Shown: positions 41,037 to 50,637 of the stretch, piece by piece | Layout of the letters: each line of letters starts with the position of its first letter | Position numbering within the stretch: the first letter of the stretch is position 1 | From: Oceanobacillus chungangensis | Lineage (GTDB): Bacteria; Bacillota; Bacilli; Bacillales; Amphibacillaceae | Assembly (NCBI RefSeq): GCF_003369565.1 | Contig: NZ_PIOD01000021.1 | Span: forward strand, 35,481-99,480 | Direction: 5' to 3' | DNA length: 64,000 bases | Notes under the pieces: model-generated | Told to the model about the DNA's origin: nothing | What the model saw: the letters and a program-made list of their open reading frames with translations, nothing else | Databases searched by the model: none | Position numbers and translations under genes: made by a program

Positions 41037-41276
41037 TTAAACCAATTTATTAAAGTACCTGCCCTTTCCGGTAATTTTTTCGACTGATATGTTTTTCTCG
41101 GGAGTCTGATACGTATTTTTAGATGTTCGCTCAAATTGATTGGCAATCTCTTGATGTTTCTTTTCTAATACTACTTTAAAGGGCATGTCGACTGAACTAA
41201 CCTTTCTCTCATCTTTTGAAATCCGGTTTTGATAAGCATTATATTGGTATGTTTCTATAGGTAGAATATATCCCAT
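41037..41276 (-). CDS. Small conserved hypothetical protein
   Basis: 79 residues: GYILPIETYQYNAYQNRISK followed by a basic helical stretch LEKKHQEIANQFERTSKNTY. The start with the pattern YxYxxYQxR recurs in short Bacillaceae proteins of unknown role. AAGGATAGGG precedes the ATG. Soluble, highly charged. It converges on the DUF421 gene. Confidence 0.55.
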   Translation of the reverse strand: MGYILPIETYQYNAYQNRISKDERKVSSVDMPFKVVLEKKHQEIANQFERTSKNTYQTPEKNISVEKITGKGRYFNKLV

Positions 41277-41390
41277 ATTACCCTATCCTTCCATTGAAAA
41301 TTTATCTATTAATATACATTTCGGATGAAGTCGCTATTTTATTGCTGTTAAACAATTTATTATTTTACTTCTACCCTAATTCACCAAAAA

Positions 41391-41600
41391 TTAACCTTTG
41401 TTTTCCATACTTTTTTCCAATTCACTCATGATTCCTTCAATTGACTTTATTCCCTCGATGAAATCTTTCTCCCATTTAGCTGCATTGTTTTCAAAGGTAT
41501 GCATCTTCTTTTCCGGATGTTGAAACCATTTCTCGTTTTTGTCCAAATGCTTTTCAATGTCTGCAAAGTGTTTTAGCCAAGGAATTTTAGGCTCCACCAT
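41391..41600 (-). CDS. Small acidic helical protein, unrecognised
   Basis: 69 residues: EPKIPWLKHFADIEKHLDKN, EKWFQHPEKKMHTFENNAAK, ending FIEGIKSIEGIMSELEKSM. Amphipathic helices, no cysteine, no membrane segment. AGGGGGGAGG precedes the ATG. It stands near spore coat genes but nothing in it proves a spore role. Confidence 0.55.
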   Translation of the reverse strand: MVEPKIPWLKHFADIEKHLDKNEKWFQHPEKKMHTFENNAAKWEKDFIEGIKSIEGIMSELEKSMENKG

Positions 41601-41872
41601 ATCCTCCCCCCTTTAAGATCAATATTGATTTTCCCGCCGTACAATGCTTTCCCCAGTGTCATCCTAAATATCACTGTAATTTATCTTAACTAAAAGCAAT
41701 ATTCTTTCATAAAAAACGATTTAAAAATAGAAAGCAGCAAAGTTCAGCTGCTTTTGATTATTTTTATAGTATTTTAATCGATGAAGAGAAAACCCATAAA
41801 TTTTTCCTTTTTCTATATAAGAAATGGTTTAGTTTTTTATCTGCTACTATTGCTTTACTTTATTATTTCTAG

Positions 41873-42076
41873 CTAAAACCAAAACGGTCTTCTTTCATTT
41901 CTTTCTTCTTTTTTATCAGATTCCTGATATTCATGGTGTTCTGATACTTCTTCTACTTCCCTGCGTTCTCTTCTATCCCCAAATAATGGGTCCCGGCGAT
42001 GCGAATTCTCAATAATGACATTATCAGCCTTAATCACTAGATCCTTTACATGAATTACTTGTTTTTTTTCAGACAT
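41873..42076 (-). CDS. Small charged protein near coat genes
   Basis: 67 residues. The start KKQVIHVKDLVIKADNVIIE, then NSHRRDPLFGDRRERREVEE is a conserved block I have seen in spore-coat-linked Bacillaceae proteins; the C-terminus is very rich in Glu, Arg and Lys and ends RRPFWF. GGAGTGTGGG precedes the ATG. It is divergent from cotZ, so shared late sporulation control is likely (inference). Confidence 0.55.
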   Translation of the reverse strand: MSEKKQVIHVKDLVIKADNVIIENSHRRDPLFGDRRERREVEEVSEHHEYQESDKKEERNERRPFWF

Positions 42077-42205
42077 ATTCCCACACTCCTTTCATTAGTC
42101 GATATTAGTTTATGATATTCGCATAGATTAGATATGGTCATCCGCCCTGTAACGAAAATCTTTCCGTTATGGGTATTTTCTTCAGAAATATATGTAAATG
42201 CCCAC

Positions 42206-42232
42206 ACCATCCATGTCCTCCCACATATTGTA
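42206..42232 (+). promoter_or_regulatory. SigmaK-like promoter of cotZ
   Basis: AC at 42206-42207, 16 bases, then CATATTGTA at 42224-42232 fit the SigmaK pattern AC-N16/17-CATAnnnTA, 40 bases before the cotZ start. Late mother-cell expression of cotZ by SigmaK is known in B. subtilis. Confidence 0.6.
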
Positions 42233-42272
42233 TTAAAGAAAGTCAATACATTTTTGAAAGGAGTAATGTTCC

Positions 42273-42740
42273 ATGGGTTGTGGAAAAGATTTCGACACAG
42301 GTAACTGTGTAGCCGATATTCTTAAAGAGATAGTCGAAGCTCAAAATGATATCGTAGAAAATTGCTGTGATACTGGTTGCGAACAATCAATAAATGATTT
42401 ATTAGGTGAGACGGAGCACGCAAATGGATTAGATACTGTTCCAGTTATCTTATATAATAAAGATGGTTCACCATTTAAAGGATTTGGCGCTCCTAAAGAA
42501 CATCACAAAATCGGAGAGATTGTAGCTAGCTTTATTTTCAGAGTGAAAAAAGTATTTGATGACAATTGTGCTGTTATTGAATTATTGCTATCAGATGGAG
42601 AAACTTGCGGTCACGACCATCTTAAAGATCCAACCGATCAAAACACGAAACATTTAGAAGCAACTGGCATTTGCATCACGGTTAATTTAGATTGCTTCTG
42701 TCATGTAACATGCTTACCCGCAATTAATGCTTTCCGCTAA
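42273..42740 (+). CDS. cotZ: Spore coat protein CotZ/CotY family
   Basis: 155 residues, Cys-rich. Cysteines appear in GCGKDFDTGNCVADILKEIV, ENCCDTGCEQSINDLL, DDNCAVIELL, ETCGHDHLKD and ICITVNLDCFCHVTCLPAI. This is the CotZ/CotY crust-coat family, whose members assemble by disulphide cross-linking on the outer spore surface. AAAGGAG lies well before the ATG. It has a SigmaK-like promoter and shares a two-way terminator with cotO, which faces it, the same pairing as in B. subtilis. Confidence 0.93.
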   Translation: MGCGKDFDTGNCVADILKEIVEAQNDIVENCCDTGCEQSINDLLGETEHANGLDTVPVILYNKDGSPFKGFGAPKEHHKIGEIVASFIFRVKKVFDDNCAVIELLLSDGETCGHDHLKDPTDQNTKHLEATGICITVNLDCFCHVTCLPAINAFR

Positions 42741-42749
42741 AAATACAAC

Positions 42750-42797
42750 AAAAACCACCATTGAATTTGGTTATTCCAGATTCAATGGTGGTTTTTG
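42750..42797. terminator. Bidirectional terminator between cotZ and cotO
   Basis: AAAAACCACCATTGAAT and ATTCAATGGTGGTTTTT form a 17-base-pair perfect stem flanked by A and T runs, so it can end transcripts from both convergent genes. Confidence 0.9.
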
Positions 42798-42807
42798 TTT
42801 GTTCTAA

Positions 42808-43332
42808 TTAAAATCCAATTAAGCGAATTTCAATAATGCTTTTGAATGGAATGGATGTTGAAGCTGTTTTTCTACCAACCTGCAAAAAGACTGTGTCCTC
42901 TTCAAAATTAGTAACTAATCCTCGATAAGATTTATCTTCTGTTTTAATTTCACATTTTACTTTAGGAGCATATGTTGGCGAATCAGCTAAATACAACACC
43001 TTTTCTTTAAGTGTCATTTCTTTAAATTGCTTTTTTCGATTTGGTGTTACTTCATCCTTTTCCTCTTGACCTGAATCCCTGTGAATTAATTCTAATTCTT
43101 CCAGCTCTTCCGTTGCTTTCCCCATTAATTCCTGCTGAAATGAATTATGTTTCATTTTTTTTCGCGGTGAAGCGGTTGATTTCTTTCGGTCAGACGTGTT
43201 CGATTCAGAATTTACTGTTTCCCTCCGCTTATTTGGTGTTGTGTATTGATGCTGCATTGGTGCTTCTGGTCTAGTTATATTTGGCTGCTGAATGTATAGC
43301 ATTGGCTCATTAGCAAATTTCTTAACACTCAT
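42808..43332 (-). CDS. cotO: Spore coat morphogenetic protein CotO
   Basis: 174 residues starting at ATG 43332 (GGGGG upstream). The N-terminus SVKKFANEPMLYIQQPNITR and the C-terminal block KEMTLKEKVLYLADSPTYAP, KVKCEIKTEDKSYRGLVTNF, SIPFKSIIEIRLIGF are those of CotO, with a variable charged middle between them (KRRETVNSESNTSDRKKSTA). CotO helps assembly of the outer coat. Next to cotZ as in B. subtilis. Confidence 0.9.
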   Translation of the reverse strand: MSVKKFANEPMLYIQQPNITRPEAPMQHQYTTPNKRRETVNSESNTSDRKKSTASPRKKMKHNSFQQELMGKATEELEELELIHRDSGQEEKDEVTPNRKKQFKEMTLKEKVLYLADSPTYAPKVKCEIKTEDKSYRGLVTNFEEDTVFLQVGRKTASTSIPFKSIIEIRLIGF

Positions 43333-43409
43333 CAATCATTTCCCCCTTTCTTTCCCACTAAACTAGTATATGAACCCAGTTATGAATTGTGAGCAGAAAG
43401 AGGCTAGCT

Positions 43410-44795
43410 CTAACTCAAATAAGCCATAAATGTAGTTGCCAAACCAAAATAGATTAATATGGAAATAATATCGTTAATCGTTGTGATAAATGGACCTGAA
43501 GCAACTGCTGGGTCAATTTTTAATCGATCCATGATGATTGGGACGAGCGATCCAGCCAATGTCGCCACAACTAAAGATGCCATAATCGAAACACCTACAA
43601 GGAGACCTAAGTAAATATCGCCTTTCCAAAAATTAATTACAAGCATAATGACAAAACCACAAACAGTACCGGTAATTAACCCTGTCGTAGCCTCCCGGAC
43701 AACTAATTTCATTTTTCCGAGTTTCTCATATTCACCAGTTGCAAGTCCACGAATCGCAATAGCAAGTGCTTGTGTGCCCGAATTCCCTGCCATTCCACCA
43801 ATTAATGGAATGAAGATAGCTAAAATGGCAACTTGTTCTAATGTTGCTTCAAACTGACCAATTAAGCTTGCAGTAAATAATCCTAGAAATAATAAAATAA
43901 CTAACCATGGTAACCGTTTTTTAGCTGAAGAAAAAGCTGTATCATTCGGTCGATCTGTGTCTGACACCCCTGCAAGCTTGGAGTAATCCTCGCTCGCCTC
44001 TTCTTCCATAACATCTAAAATATCATCTACAGTAATAATCCCTAGTAGATGGTCTTGAAAATCGACAACTGGTAGTGCAAGGAAATCATAATCTCTAAAC
44101 ATTTGTGCAACTTCTTCTTGGTCCTTGCCTACAGATACAGCAACAATCTTCTCACTCATAATTTCTTCTATACTTGTATTTTCATCGGCAATAATTAAAT
44201 CACGTAAAGATAGCACACCAACTAATCGCTTATCGTCATTTAACACATATAAATAATAAATGGTTTCTGCATCTTTTGCTTCTTTTTTCAAATGTTGCAT
44301 CGCTTGTTCCGCAGTTTGCGCTTTGAAAACTGCAACAAATTCCGTTGTCATAATACTTCCGGCAGTTTTCTCTTCGTAGTGAAGCAATTGTTTGATTTCA
44401 TTTGCCGCTTCTTTATCCATTATTGTTAAGAAGCTCGCAACCTCTTCTTTATTCAGCTCATTTAAAATATCTACCGAGTCATCTGCAGGCATATCAGAAA
44501 ATACCATCGCAGCGAACCGCGGATCCATCTCTATGAAATATTGCTTTGTCTCTTCTAATTCAATATTTATCATGATTTCAGCAATTTCTTCAGGAGACAA
44601 ATAAGAATAGATTCTCAACCTATCCTCACTTGATTGTTCAATGAAAAACATCGCTTGATCATACGGATGTATCGCTAGAAATTCTTCCCGAAATTCATCT
44701 AATTTTTCGTTAGCTAACGCTGTCTGAACCTTTAACCAATGCTCCTGATATTTTTCTTCGTATTGATCTTCGTAGTTCTTTTGTATTTCCGCCAT
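43410..44795 (-). CDS. mgtE: Magnesium transporter MgtE
   Basis: 461 residues in the standard MgtE order: N-terminal Mg-sensing helical domain (PADDSVDILNELNKEEVASF), two CBS domains (EIMSEKIVAVSVGKDQEEVA, HLLGIITVDDILDVMEEEAS), a plug helix and five membrane helices with the pore Asp in SGPFITTINDIISILIYFG and FIPLIGGMAGNSGTQALAIA. Start ATG 44795 with AAAAGGAAG upstream. It imports Mg ions and closes when internal Mg is high. No M-box riboswitch could be found in the upstream gap. Confidence 0.95.
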   Translation of the reverse strand: MAEIQKNYEDQYEEKYQEHWLKVQTALANEKLDEFREEFLAIHPYDQAMFFIEQSSEDRLRIYSYLSPEEIAEIMINIELEETKQYFIEMDPRFAAMVFSDMPADDSVDILNELNKEEVASFLTIMDKEAANEIKQLLHYEEKTAGSIMTTEFVAVFKAQTAEQAMQHLKKEAKDAETIYYLYVLNDDKRLVGVLSLRDLIIADENTSIEEIMSEKIVAVSVGKDQEEVAQMFRDYDFLALPVVDFQDHLLGIITVDDILDVMEEEASEDYSKLAGVSDTDRPNDTAFSSAKKRLPWLVILLFLGLFTASLIGQFEATLEQVAILAIFIPLIGGMAGNSGTQALAIAIRGLATGEYEKLGKMKLVVREATTGLITGTVCGFVIMLVINFWKGDIYLGLLVGVSIMASLVVATLAGSLVPIIMDRLKIDPAVASGPFITTINDIISILIYFGLATTFMAYLS

Positions 44796-45106
44796 GTAAA
44801 CACTTCCTTTTCTACGGCATAAGCGCAACTTAACCTACTACTGGATTAAATTGAATTAAATAACTGGTTTAATCAGTTACTCGTTTATAAAACGACAACT
44901 AATTCTTCCCGTCCACTCCTTTTTTAAACATGTAAACTCTATCTCTTTTTATGGAGTAATAATCGAATATTTGGTGTACAATTATAACATAGTTAAGAAT
45001 TTTTTCTTCCGCTACTATATTTAAACTACGTGCAATATCTTAATCCATTCCGATTTATAATGCAATTCCTTTTTTCAGTACATTTTTTGGAAGAGGTGAA
45101 TTTGAG
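44796..45106. other. Divergent gap between mgtE and prpE, no M-box seen
   Basis: 311 bases, AT-rich. No sequence resembling the conserved core of the M-box Mg riboswitch is visible on the mgtE side. Only short imperfect repeats such as AACTGGTTTAATCAGTT (about 44862-44878), a small hairpin, are seen. Confidence 0.45.
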
Positions 45107-45847
45107 TTGAAAATTGACGTAATTGGTGATGTTCATGGTTGTATAGAGGAGCTTCACAATCTATTCGATAAGCTAGGGTACAAGCAAATACATCAGAGCT
45201 ATATACATCCAGATGGTCGAATACCGATATTCGTTGGTGACATTACGGATCGAGGACCAGGCTCACTTTCTGTAATAAAGATCGTATACGAGATGGTTGT
45301 TATCCATAAAAAAGCAAAGTATGTACCTGGAAACCATTGCAATAAATTATATCGATTTTTCCTCGGTAATAATGTGATTCTTCGATACGGTTTAGAAACA
45401 ACTGTTGCCGAATATGAATCTTTATCGAAGAAGGAACAAAAAGAAATAAAAGATATGTTTATGACACTGTATGAACAGGCACCCCTGTATTTACAAATCC
45501 CAGAACTAAATGCGATTATCGCTCATGCAGGAATTAGAGAAGATTTAATTGGACGAACGGATAAGAAGGTACAAACCTTCGTCCTATATGGTGATATTTC
45601 TGGTCAGTTCGATGCAAATGGAAAACCGATTCGTAGAGACTGGGCAAAGCATTATCATGGAAATCAGTGGATAATTTACGGACATACCCCTGTAAAAGAG
45701 CCACGAATGGTGAACAAGACGATGAATATTGATACTGGTTGTGTTTTCGGTAATGCATTAACTGCGTTTCGTTTGCCGGAAGAAACCATTGTATCTGTAC
45801 CGTCAAAACAGCCATTAATAGAAGAGAAATTTAGTTATTTTAATTAA
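45107..45847 (+). CDS. prpE: Bis(5'-nucleosyl)-tetraphosphatase / Ser-Thr phosphatase PrpE
   Basis: 246 residues of the calcineurin-like phosphatase fold. Motifs are [18 protein letters not shown] (GDVHG), [17 protein letters not shown] (GDxxDRG), [12 protein letters not shown] (GNHxxK-like), [12 protein letters not shown] and [10 protein letters not shown], all metal ligands present. It starts at TTG 45107 (GAAGAGGTG upstream). The B. subtilis homologue removes nucleotides such as Ap4A and is tied to spore germination. Its 3' end overlaps yjbO by 8 bases in convergent orientation. Confidence 0.92.
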   Translation: MKIDVIGDVHGCIEELHNLFDKLGYKQIHQSYIHPDGRIPIFVGDITDRGPGSLSVIKIVYEMVVIHKKAKYVPGNHCNKLYRFFLGNNVILRYGLETTVAEYESLSKKEQKEIKDMFMTLYEQAPLYLQIPELNAIIAHAGIREDLIGRTDKKVQTFVLYGDISGQFDANGKPIRRDWAKHYHGNQWIIYGHTPVKEPRMVNKTMNIDTGCVFGNALTAFRLPEETIVSVPSKQPLIEEKFSYFN

Positions 45848-46739
45848 TTTGGTCCTCATCCTCAAGTTCCCTAATTAAATCTAACATATCCTCTGAGAGA
45901 GAGGATTTGAGGCTGATTATTTCTTTAGTAAATGGATGTTCAAAACTGATCTCTATACAATGTAGTGCTTGACGCTCTATCCTCTCAATACTACCTCCAT
46001 ATAAATCATCCCCTAAAAGGGAATGATTTATATGGGAAAAGTGCACTCGGATTTGATGCGTTCTTCCTGTCTCAAGTTCGATTTCAACTAAACTTGTATC
46101 TGCATATTCTTTGATTACCTTATAGTGTGTAATCGCTCTTTTCCCCGTTTCAATTACTGCACGTTCAATTATCGATCCTTCTTTTCGATCAATTGATGCA
46201 TCAATTGTCCCACTCATCGGCTCAAGATGACCTTTAACAATTGCTTGATATTTCCGCTTGATTGCCCTTTGTTTTTGCGTAGTTGCAAGTAAGGAATGAC
46301 TGTATCGATCCTTCGCAATCAATAATAACCCCGATGTATCTCTATCAAGTCTTGTAACAACGTGAATCGTATGTGGAATATTATTTTCTTCATAATATGC
46401 TAAAACTCCATTTGCTATCGTACCTGTTGGATGATTTTGAGACGGTATCGTCGCAATACCAGCTGGTTTATTTAATACGATCACTGCATCATCCTCATAC
46501 ACAATCGCTAGCTCCATTTTCTCACGAACCATATTTTCACCTATGGTTTCACGTGGAAAGATAACCTCTAAATAATCTCCCTCTGACAAGCAAAAACGAA
46601 CCGTTTGCGGCGCACCATTGACAAGTATCCGCTTATCTTTCTTTAATGTTGTCAGCATTCTTCTTGAAAATCCGTGATTTTTTTGCAAAAAATCACGGAT
46701 AATCATCCCATGATGTTCTTTCTTGATTGCCCAGTTCAT
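45840..46739 (-). CDS. yjbO: RluA/RluD-family pseudouridine synthase YjbO
   Basis: 299 residues. An S4-like N-terminal part ([20 protein letters not shown]) precedes the catalytic domain with [20 protein letters not shown], the signature [19 protein letters not shown] (catalytic Asp in RLDRDTSG) and the [19 protein letters not shown] block. It converts uridines in rRNA to pseudouridine. GAGGTAG precedes ATG 46739. It follows nadK by 15 bases in the same operon, as in B. subtilis (relQ-nadK-yjbO). Confidence 0.93.
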   Translation of the reverse strand: MNWAIKKEHHGMIIRDFLQKNHGFSRRMLTTLKKDKRILVNGAPQTVRFCLSEGDYLEVIFPRETIGENMVREKMELAIVYEDDAVIVLNKPAGIATIPSQNHPTGTIANGVLAYYEENNIPHTIHVVTRLDRDTSGLLLIAKDRYSHSLLATTQKQRAIKRKYQAIVKGHLEPMSGTIDASIDRKEGSIIERAVIETGKRAITHYKVIKEYADTSLVEIELETGRTHQIRVHFSHINHSLLGDDLYGGSIERIERQALHCIEISFEHPFTKEIISLKSSLSEDMLDLIRELEDEDQIN

Positions 46740-46754
46740 CCTTATTCTACCTCA

Positions 46755-47564
46755 CTAAAATAAATACTTGTCTTCCGCAACGAACGAATCCCTAACTCTA
46801 TTCCAAAATGGAAATTGTCTGAACCTTGCAAAACGTACTTTCTCTTTTGCAACACGGCAATGTATCGAACGTACATTTGTAAACTGCTTGGTAAAATGAT
46901 CGATTGCAATGATGAAGCTGCTATCTACCATAGGTTTTAATATACATGGATGATGCTTAGGTAATACAAGTGGTGAGCCTATCGTACGGAATACACGATT
47001 ATTGATTGATGCCATTTCCGTTAGCTGAATCACTTCCAAGGATGGATGTAATATTGCCCCTCCAAGTGCCTTATTATATGCTGTGCTTCCAGTAGGTGTT
47101 GACACACATATCCCATCACCACGAAATGTTTCGAAATGCTCTCCTTTAATCTCTACATCAAGAACTACTGAGCCTTCAATCGTCTTAATCATTGCTTCAT
47201 TTATTGCTAGAAAACTATCTTCCTTCTGCCCGGTCTTTGAACGGATTGTCACTTCCAATAGTGGATATTCTACAATCTGAAACGGCGTTTTTGCAATTTC
47301 AATAACTAATTTTTCTATTTCGTTCGGCAAATAATCTGCATAAAACCCTAAATGTCCTGTATGTACACCAATAAAAGCAGTTGATTCTAAACGATGAACA
47401 TACCGATGGAATGCTTCTAAAAAAGTGCCGTCACCGCCAACAGATATCACAAGATCTGGTTCTTCTTTGTCATATACTAAATTAAAATCCGTTAAATATT
47501 GCTTCATCGTCTCTTTAATAGTATTTGATCGGTTATCTCCTTTTGAAACAATCTTAAATTTCAA
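46755..47564 (-). CDS. nadK: NAD kinase
   Basis: 269 residues from TTG 47564, with GGGGAGG 6 bases upstream; the protein then begins [13 protein letters not shown], as NadK of Bacilli does. Motifs: [19 protein letters not shown] (GGDG ATP site), GHLGFYAD, and [35 protein letters not shown]. It phosphorylates NAD to NADP. Middle gene of the relQ-nadK-yjbO operon. Confidence 0.95.
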   Translation of the reverse strand: MKFKIVSKGDNRSNTIKETMKQYLTDFNLVYDKEEPDLVISVGGDGTFLEAFHRYVHRLESTAFIGVHTGHLGFYADYLPNEIEKLVIEIAKTPFQIVEYPLLEVTIRSKTGQKEDSFLAINEAMIKTIEGSVVLDVEIKGEHFETFRGDGICVSTPTGSTAYNKALGGAILHPSLEVIQLTEMASINNRVFRTIGSPLVLPKHHPCILKPMVDSSFIIAIDHFTKQFTNVRSIHCRVAKEKVRFARFRQFPFWNRVRDSFVAEDKYLF

Positions 47565-47593
47565 GTATATCCTCCCCAATGATTAACATATTT

Positions 47594-48202
47594 TTACTTC
47601 CTATGGAAAATCCATTGTGCTTCTTGAATTTCATGTTTAATTTTTGACATTTCCTCATCTAATAGAAAAGCTGCCTCTGCAGCATTTTGCAATCTTTCTT
47701 TGATCTCTGCTGGGATTCTTCCATCATATTTATAATTTAAAGAATGTTCGTTTGTTGCCCAAAAGTTCATCGCCAAAGTACGTATTTGAATTTCTGCTAA
47801 TACCATCTTTCTTCCATGGATCATTTCCACTGGATATTCAATGATCATATGATAAGAGCGATATCCGCTTTTTTTCTTCTTTGTTATGTAATCTCGCTCT
47901 TCAACGATTGTAAAATCATTTCTTTTACGCAGCATATCTACTACCGTATAAATATCATCTACAAATTGGCATACAACACGTAAGCCAGCAATATCCTGGA
48001 TTTCCTGCTCTACATTTTCTTTCGCAATCTCTCTCATCTTCACTTTTTCAATGATGCTTGGTATTGGTTTTACCCTGCCTGTGACAAATTCAATTGGTGA
48101 GTGACTAGACTCGAATTCGAACTGTGGACGCATTCCCTTTAACTTAACTTTTAATTCTTCTACAACCTGTTTATATGGGGCTAGAAACTCTACCCAATTC
48201 AT
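47594..48202 (-). CDS. relQ: Small alarmone synthetase RelQ (YjbM)
   Basis: 202 residues of the single-domain (p)ppGpp synthetase class. The synthetase motifs are IEFVTGRVKPIPSIIEKV, DIAGLRVVCQFVDDIYTVVD, YITKKKKSGYRSYHMIIEYP and AEIQIRTLAMNFWATNEHSL, where the G-loop and the QIRT motif are complete. No hydrolase domain. The C-terminal helix supports tetramer formation. GAGGTG precedes ATG 48202. First gene of the operon with nadK and yjbO. It diverges from yjbK. Confidence 0.95.
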   Translation of the reverse strand: MNWVEFLAPYKQVVEELKVKLKGMRPQFEFESSHSPIEFVTGRVKPIPSIIEKVKMREIAKENVEQEIQDIAGLRVVCQFVDDIYTVVDMLRKRNDFTIVEERDYITKKKKSGYRSYHMIIEYPVEMIHGRKMVLAEIQIRTLAMNFWATNEHSLNYKYDGRIPAEIKERLQNAAEAAFLLDEEMSKIKHEIQEAQWIFHRK

Positions 48203-48344
48203 CTGCTAACACCTCTGTATCCATTCAAATTATAGCTTATATCATTTTAACATACTAGCTATATAATGGTTATTCATTGCATATTTTATTATTTTTAGCC
48301 ATAATCAATAGTACCTAATTTTTACACTGGAGGCCGAGCATACA

Positions 48345-48917
48345 ATGGCACAGGAAATTGAAATTGAATTTAAAAATTTACTAACGAAAGATGAATTTCT
48401 AAGATTATTGGATAATTTACCTTTCCCTTTATATAGTGAAGTACAAACCAATTATTATTTTGAAACAAAAGATTTTCAGCTTAAAGAAAATGGAAGTGCA
48501 TTGCGTATCCGTGAGAAAAATGGAAAATATCGTTTAACATTAAAAGAACCACATCCACTCGGTCTGCTTGAAACTCATGATGAATTAACGAAACAGGAAG
48601 CAGCTGATTGGATACACGGTAATATCTCTTCAAAAAAGAATATCTCGAATCAATTATTTGAAAAAGGAGTCGCGTTTGAATCCTTGACCTATTACGGAAA
48701 TTTAACAACAGAGAGGCGAGAGACACATTATCAAGATGTATTAATTGTCTTAGACAAAAGTGAATATAATGGAATAACTGATTATGAATTTGAACTAGAA
48801 GCGCAGAATAAGGAGATAGGATTAGAAACATTTCATAACATCTTAGATGAACATAATATTACAAAGAAAAAAACGCCAAATAAGATTGAACGTTTTTTCA
48901 AGACTTTACCAAAATAG
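48345..48917 (+). CDS. yjbK: CYTH-domain protein YjbK
   Basis: 190 residues. The CYTH signature EIEIEFKNLLTKDEF (ExExK) opens the protein, followed by YYFETKDFQLKENGSALRIR and KYRLTLKEPHPLGLLETHDE with the expected Arg and Lys pairs inside the beta tunnel. The family acts on triphosphate substrates (inorganic triphosphatase or thiamine triphosphatase type). GGAGGCCG precedes the ATG. The gene order with relQ matches the B. subtilis yjbK-yjbM locus. Confidence 0.93.
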   Translation: MAQEIEIEFKNLLTKDEFLRLLDNLPFPLYSEVQTNYYFETKDFQLKENGSALRIREKNGKYRLTLKEPHPLGLLETHDELTKQEAADWIHGNISSKKNISNQLFEKGVAFESLTYYGNLTTERRETHYQDVLIVLDKSEYNGITDYEFELEAQNKEIGLETFHNILDEHNITKKKTPNKIERFFKTLPK

Positions 48918-49003
48918 GTAGTATTCACTAGATTCCAATCAGATTTGTTGCTCATCTATAGTTCCATTGCTACAATATAAACAAATGCGAGGTGAACTGT
49001 ACT

Positions 49004-49390
49004 ATGACAACAACAAAATATGGAACTATATATGAAGCAATCGGCGGGTATGATACAGTGGAACGACTAAATATCGCTTTTTATAATCATGTTGCACAAC
49101 ATCCGGACTTAACACCTATCTTCCCTAAAGATTTAACGGAGACGGCAAGGATTCAACTACTTTTTTTCGTACAATTCTTTGGTGGTCCAAGGCTGTACGA
49201 GGAAGAACGTGGGCATCCGATGTTAAGGAGACGCCATCTTCCATTTGAAATAACACCAACAAGAAGAGACGCATGGTTAGAATGCTTGGAAGACGCACTT
49301 ATTGAAGTCGAAATTGCAGAACCCTATCGTACAGTAATATATGAAAGAATAACCCTTACCGCTAATCACATGATGAATACACAGGAATAA
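49004..49390 (+). CDS. yjbI: Truncated (group II) haemoglobin YjbI
   Basis: 128 residues starting at ATG 49004 (GAGGTG upstream). The truncated globin fold is seen in TIYEAIGGYDTVERLNIAFY, NHVAQHPDLTPIFPKDLTET and the haem-binding GHPMLRRRHLPFEITPTRRD, AWLECLEDALIE, with the proximal His in RRRHLPF. In Bacilli it lies next to spxH and is thought to handle oxygen or NO. Its stop is 18 bases before spxH. Confidence 0.93.
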   Translation: MTTTKYGTIYEAIGGYDTVERLNIAFYNHVAQHPDLTPIFPKDLTETARIQLLFFVQFFGGPRLYEEERGHPMLRRRHLPFEITPTRRDAWLECLEDALIEVEIAEPYRTVIYERITLTANHMMNTQE

Positions 49391-49408
49391 TAGAAAGGAG
49401 AATTCGAT

Positions 49409-50296
49409 GTGAGTTGGAATGAATCTGAGCTTAGCAGCTCAAATAAAACAAGCACATCGGCAAATTATCACTATTTAAATCTAGTACAGAAACCGATTGA
49501 ACTGTATGTTTTCATTGACCCACTATGCCCTGAATGCTGGTCATTGGAACCATATTTACGAAAGCTTGCAATGGAATACGGACGCTTTTTTACAGTACGA
49601 CCCGTTGTCACAGGATTACTAAATTCAAAGGATACATTTGGTCAACCACGGAAACTAAAAGAAATTTGGGAACGAACTGCGAAGCGAACAGGTATGAGCT
49701 GTGATGGGGATTTATGGCTTGAGAATCCCGTCTATTTCCCTACTATCGCCTCTTTAGCAATTAAGGCTGCAGAGCTGCAAGGAAAAAGAGCAGGTAGAGT
49801 ATTCTTAAGAAAATTACAAGAAAGCCTATTCTTAATGAAACAAAATATTTCAGATAAAGATGTTCTAATCCAGATTGCCAAAGAAGCAAAACTGGATATT
49901 GATGAATTCGAAACTGATCTTTACTCTACCTCAGCAAAGAAAGCATTGCAGGATGACATTAAATTAACTCAAGAATTGGAAGTTGATTATATTCCGACCA
50001 TCGTTTTATTCAATCAAGAAGTGGATGAACAAGGAATAAAAGTATCTGGTCTTTATCCTTACGAAATTTATGAACTAGTTCTGCAAGAAATATTACAGAG
50101 AAGTCCGATTCCGTCGGAAAAACCACCATTAGAAGAATTTATGAAGCATTATGAGGTTGTCGGAAGTAAAGAGATTTCTGTCGTTTATAATTGGACCTTA
50201 GTGAAAACCGAAAAAGAAATGAAAAAACTACAATTTTCCCGCAAAGTAGAAAGAATCCCAGCAAAATATGGATCTTTTTGGAAATTTATTAGTTAA
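49409..50296 (+). CDS. spxH: SpxH (YjbH), thioredoxin-like adaptor for Spx proteolysis
   Basis: 295 residues from GTG 49409 (AAAGGAG upstream). A DsbA-like thioredoxin fold opens with [20 protein letters not shown], where CPEC is the active-site-like motif, then a helical insert and [20 protein letters not shown] near the second half. SpxH binds Spx and hands it to ClpXP. Here the target spx and the ClpCP adaptor mecA lie in the same region. Co-directional with yjbI 18 bases upstream, with a terminator behind it. Confidence 0.94.
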   Translation: MSWNESELSSSNKTSTSANYHYLNLVQKPIELYVFIDPLCPECWSLEPYLRKLAMEYGRFFTVRPVVTGLLNSKDTFGQPRKLKEIWERTAKRTGMSCDGDLWLENPVYFPTIASLAIKAAELQGKRAGRVFLRKLQESLFLMKQNISDKDVLIQIAKEAKLDIDEFETDLYSTSAKKALQDDIKLTQELEVDYIPTIVLFNQEVDEQGIKVSGLYPYEIYELVLQEILQRSPIPSEKPPLEEFMKHYEVVGSKEISVVYNWTLVKTEKEMKKLQFSRKVERIPAKYGSFWKFIS

Positions 50297-50302
50297 AACA
50301 AT

Positions 50303-50331
50303 TAGCCTTAAGTTTTTAAGGCTATTTTTTT
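50303..50331 (+). terminator. Terminator of yjbI-spxH
   Basis: TAGCCTTAA pairs with TTAAGGCTA, followed by a run of eight T residues, directly after the spxH stop. Confidence 0.88.
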
Positions 50332-50384
50332 ATGTAATTGCAAAAGTAAGGTTGAGAGCGAAATGCCACTTTTATCATATGAAA

Positions 50385-50605
50385 GTGCATAAAAAGTAGT
50401 AGTCGCACAAACCACGCGGAGGAAATAGACGGAGACTCCCTGAAAAAATAGAACATTTGTCTGATTGCGATGAAACTATGCCGAAGCCCTCCTTGTCCTG
50501 CGGGAAGAAAGGCTTCGGTGAGTCTCCGAAGTGACTTAGCTCAAGGAGGCTCACCAACCGCCCTAATGTGCGCCTAGTGTTTTTCTGAAGAGACTGGCCC
50601 GTGAG
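50385..50605. repeat. Structured intergenic element, Bacillaceae-type dispersed repeat
   Basis: About 220 bases with no reading frame but strong inverted repeats: GACGGAGACTC near 50428 pairs with GAGTCTCCG near 50520, and GCCGAAGCC near 50480 pairs with GGCTTCGG near 50511. GC content is clearly higher than around it. It resembles a dispersed intergenic repeat I have seen in halophilic Bacillaceae. It may be an RNA element or a miniature transposable remnant. Confidence 0.5.
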
Positions 50606-50637
50606 CAAGCAACATAAATATAAAAGAACAATAAAAA

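Noticed and set aside
45840..45847. 8-base overlap of convergent prpE and yjbO ends
   Set aside because: Short convergent overlaps are common in compact genomes and need no special explanation.
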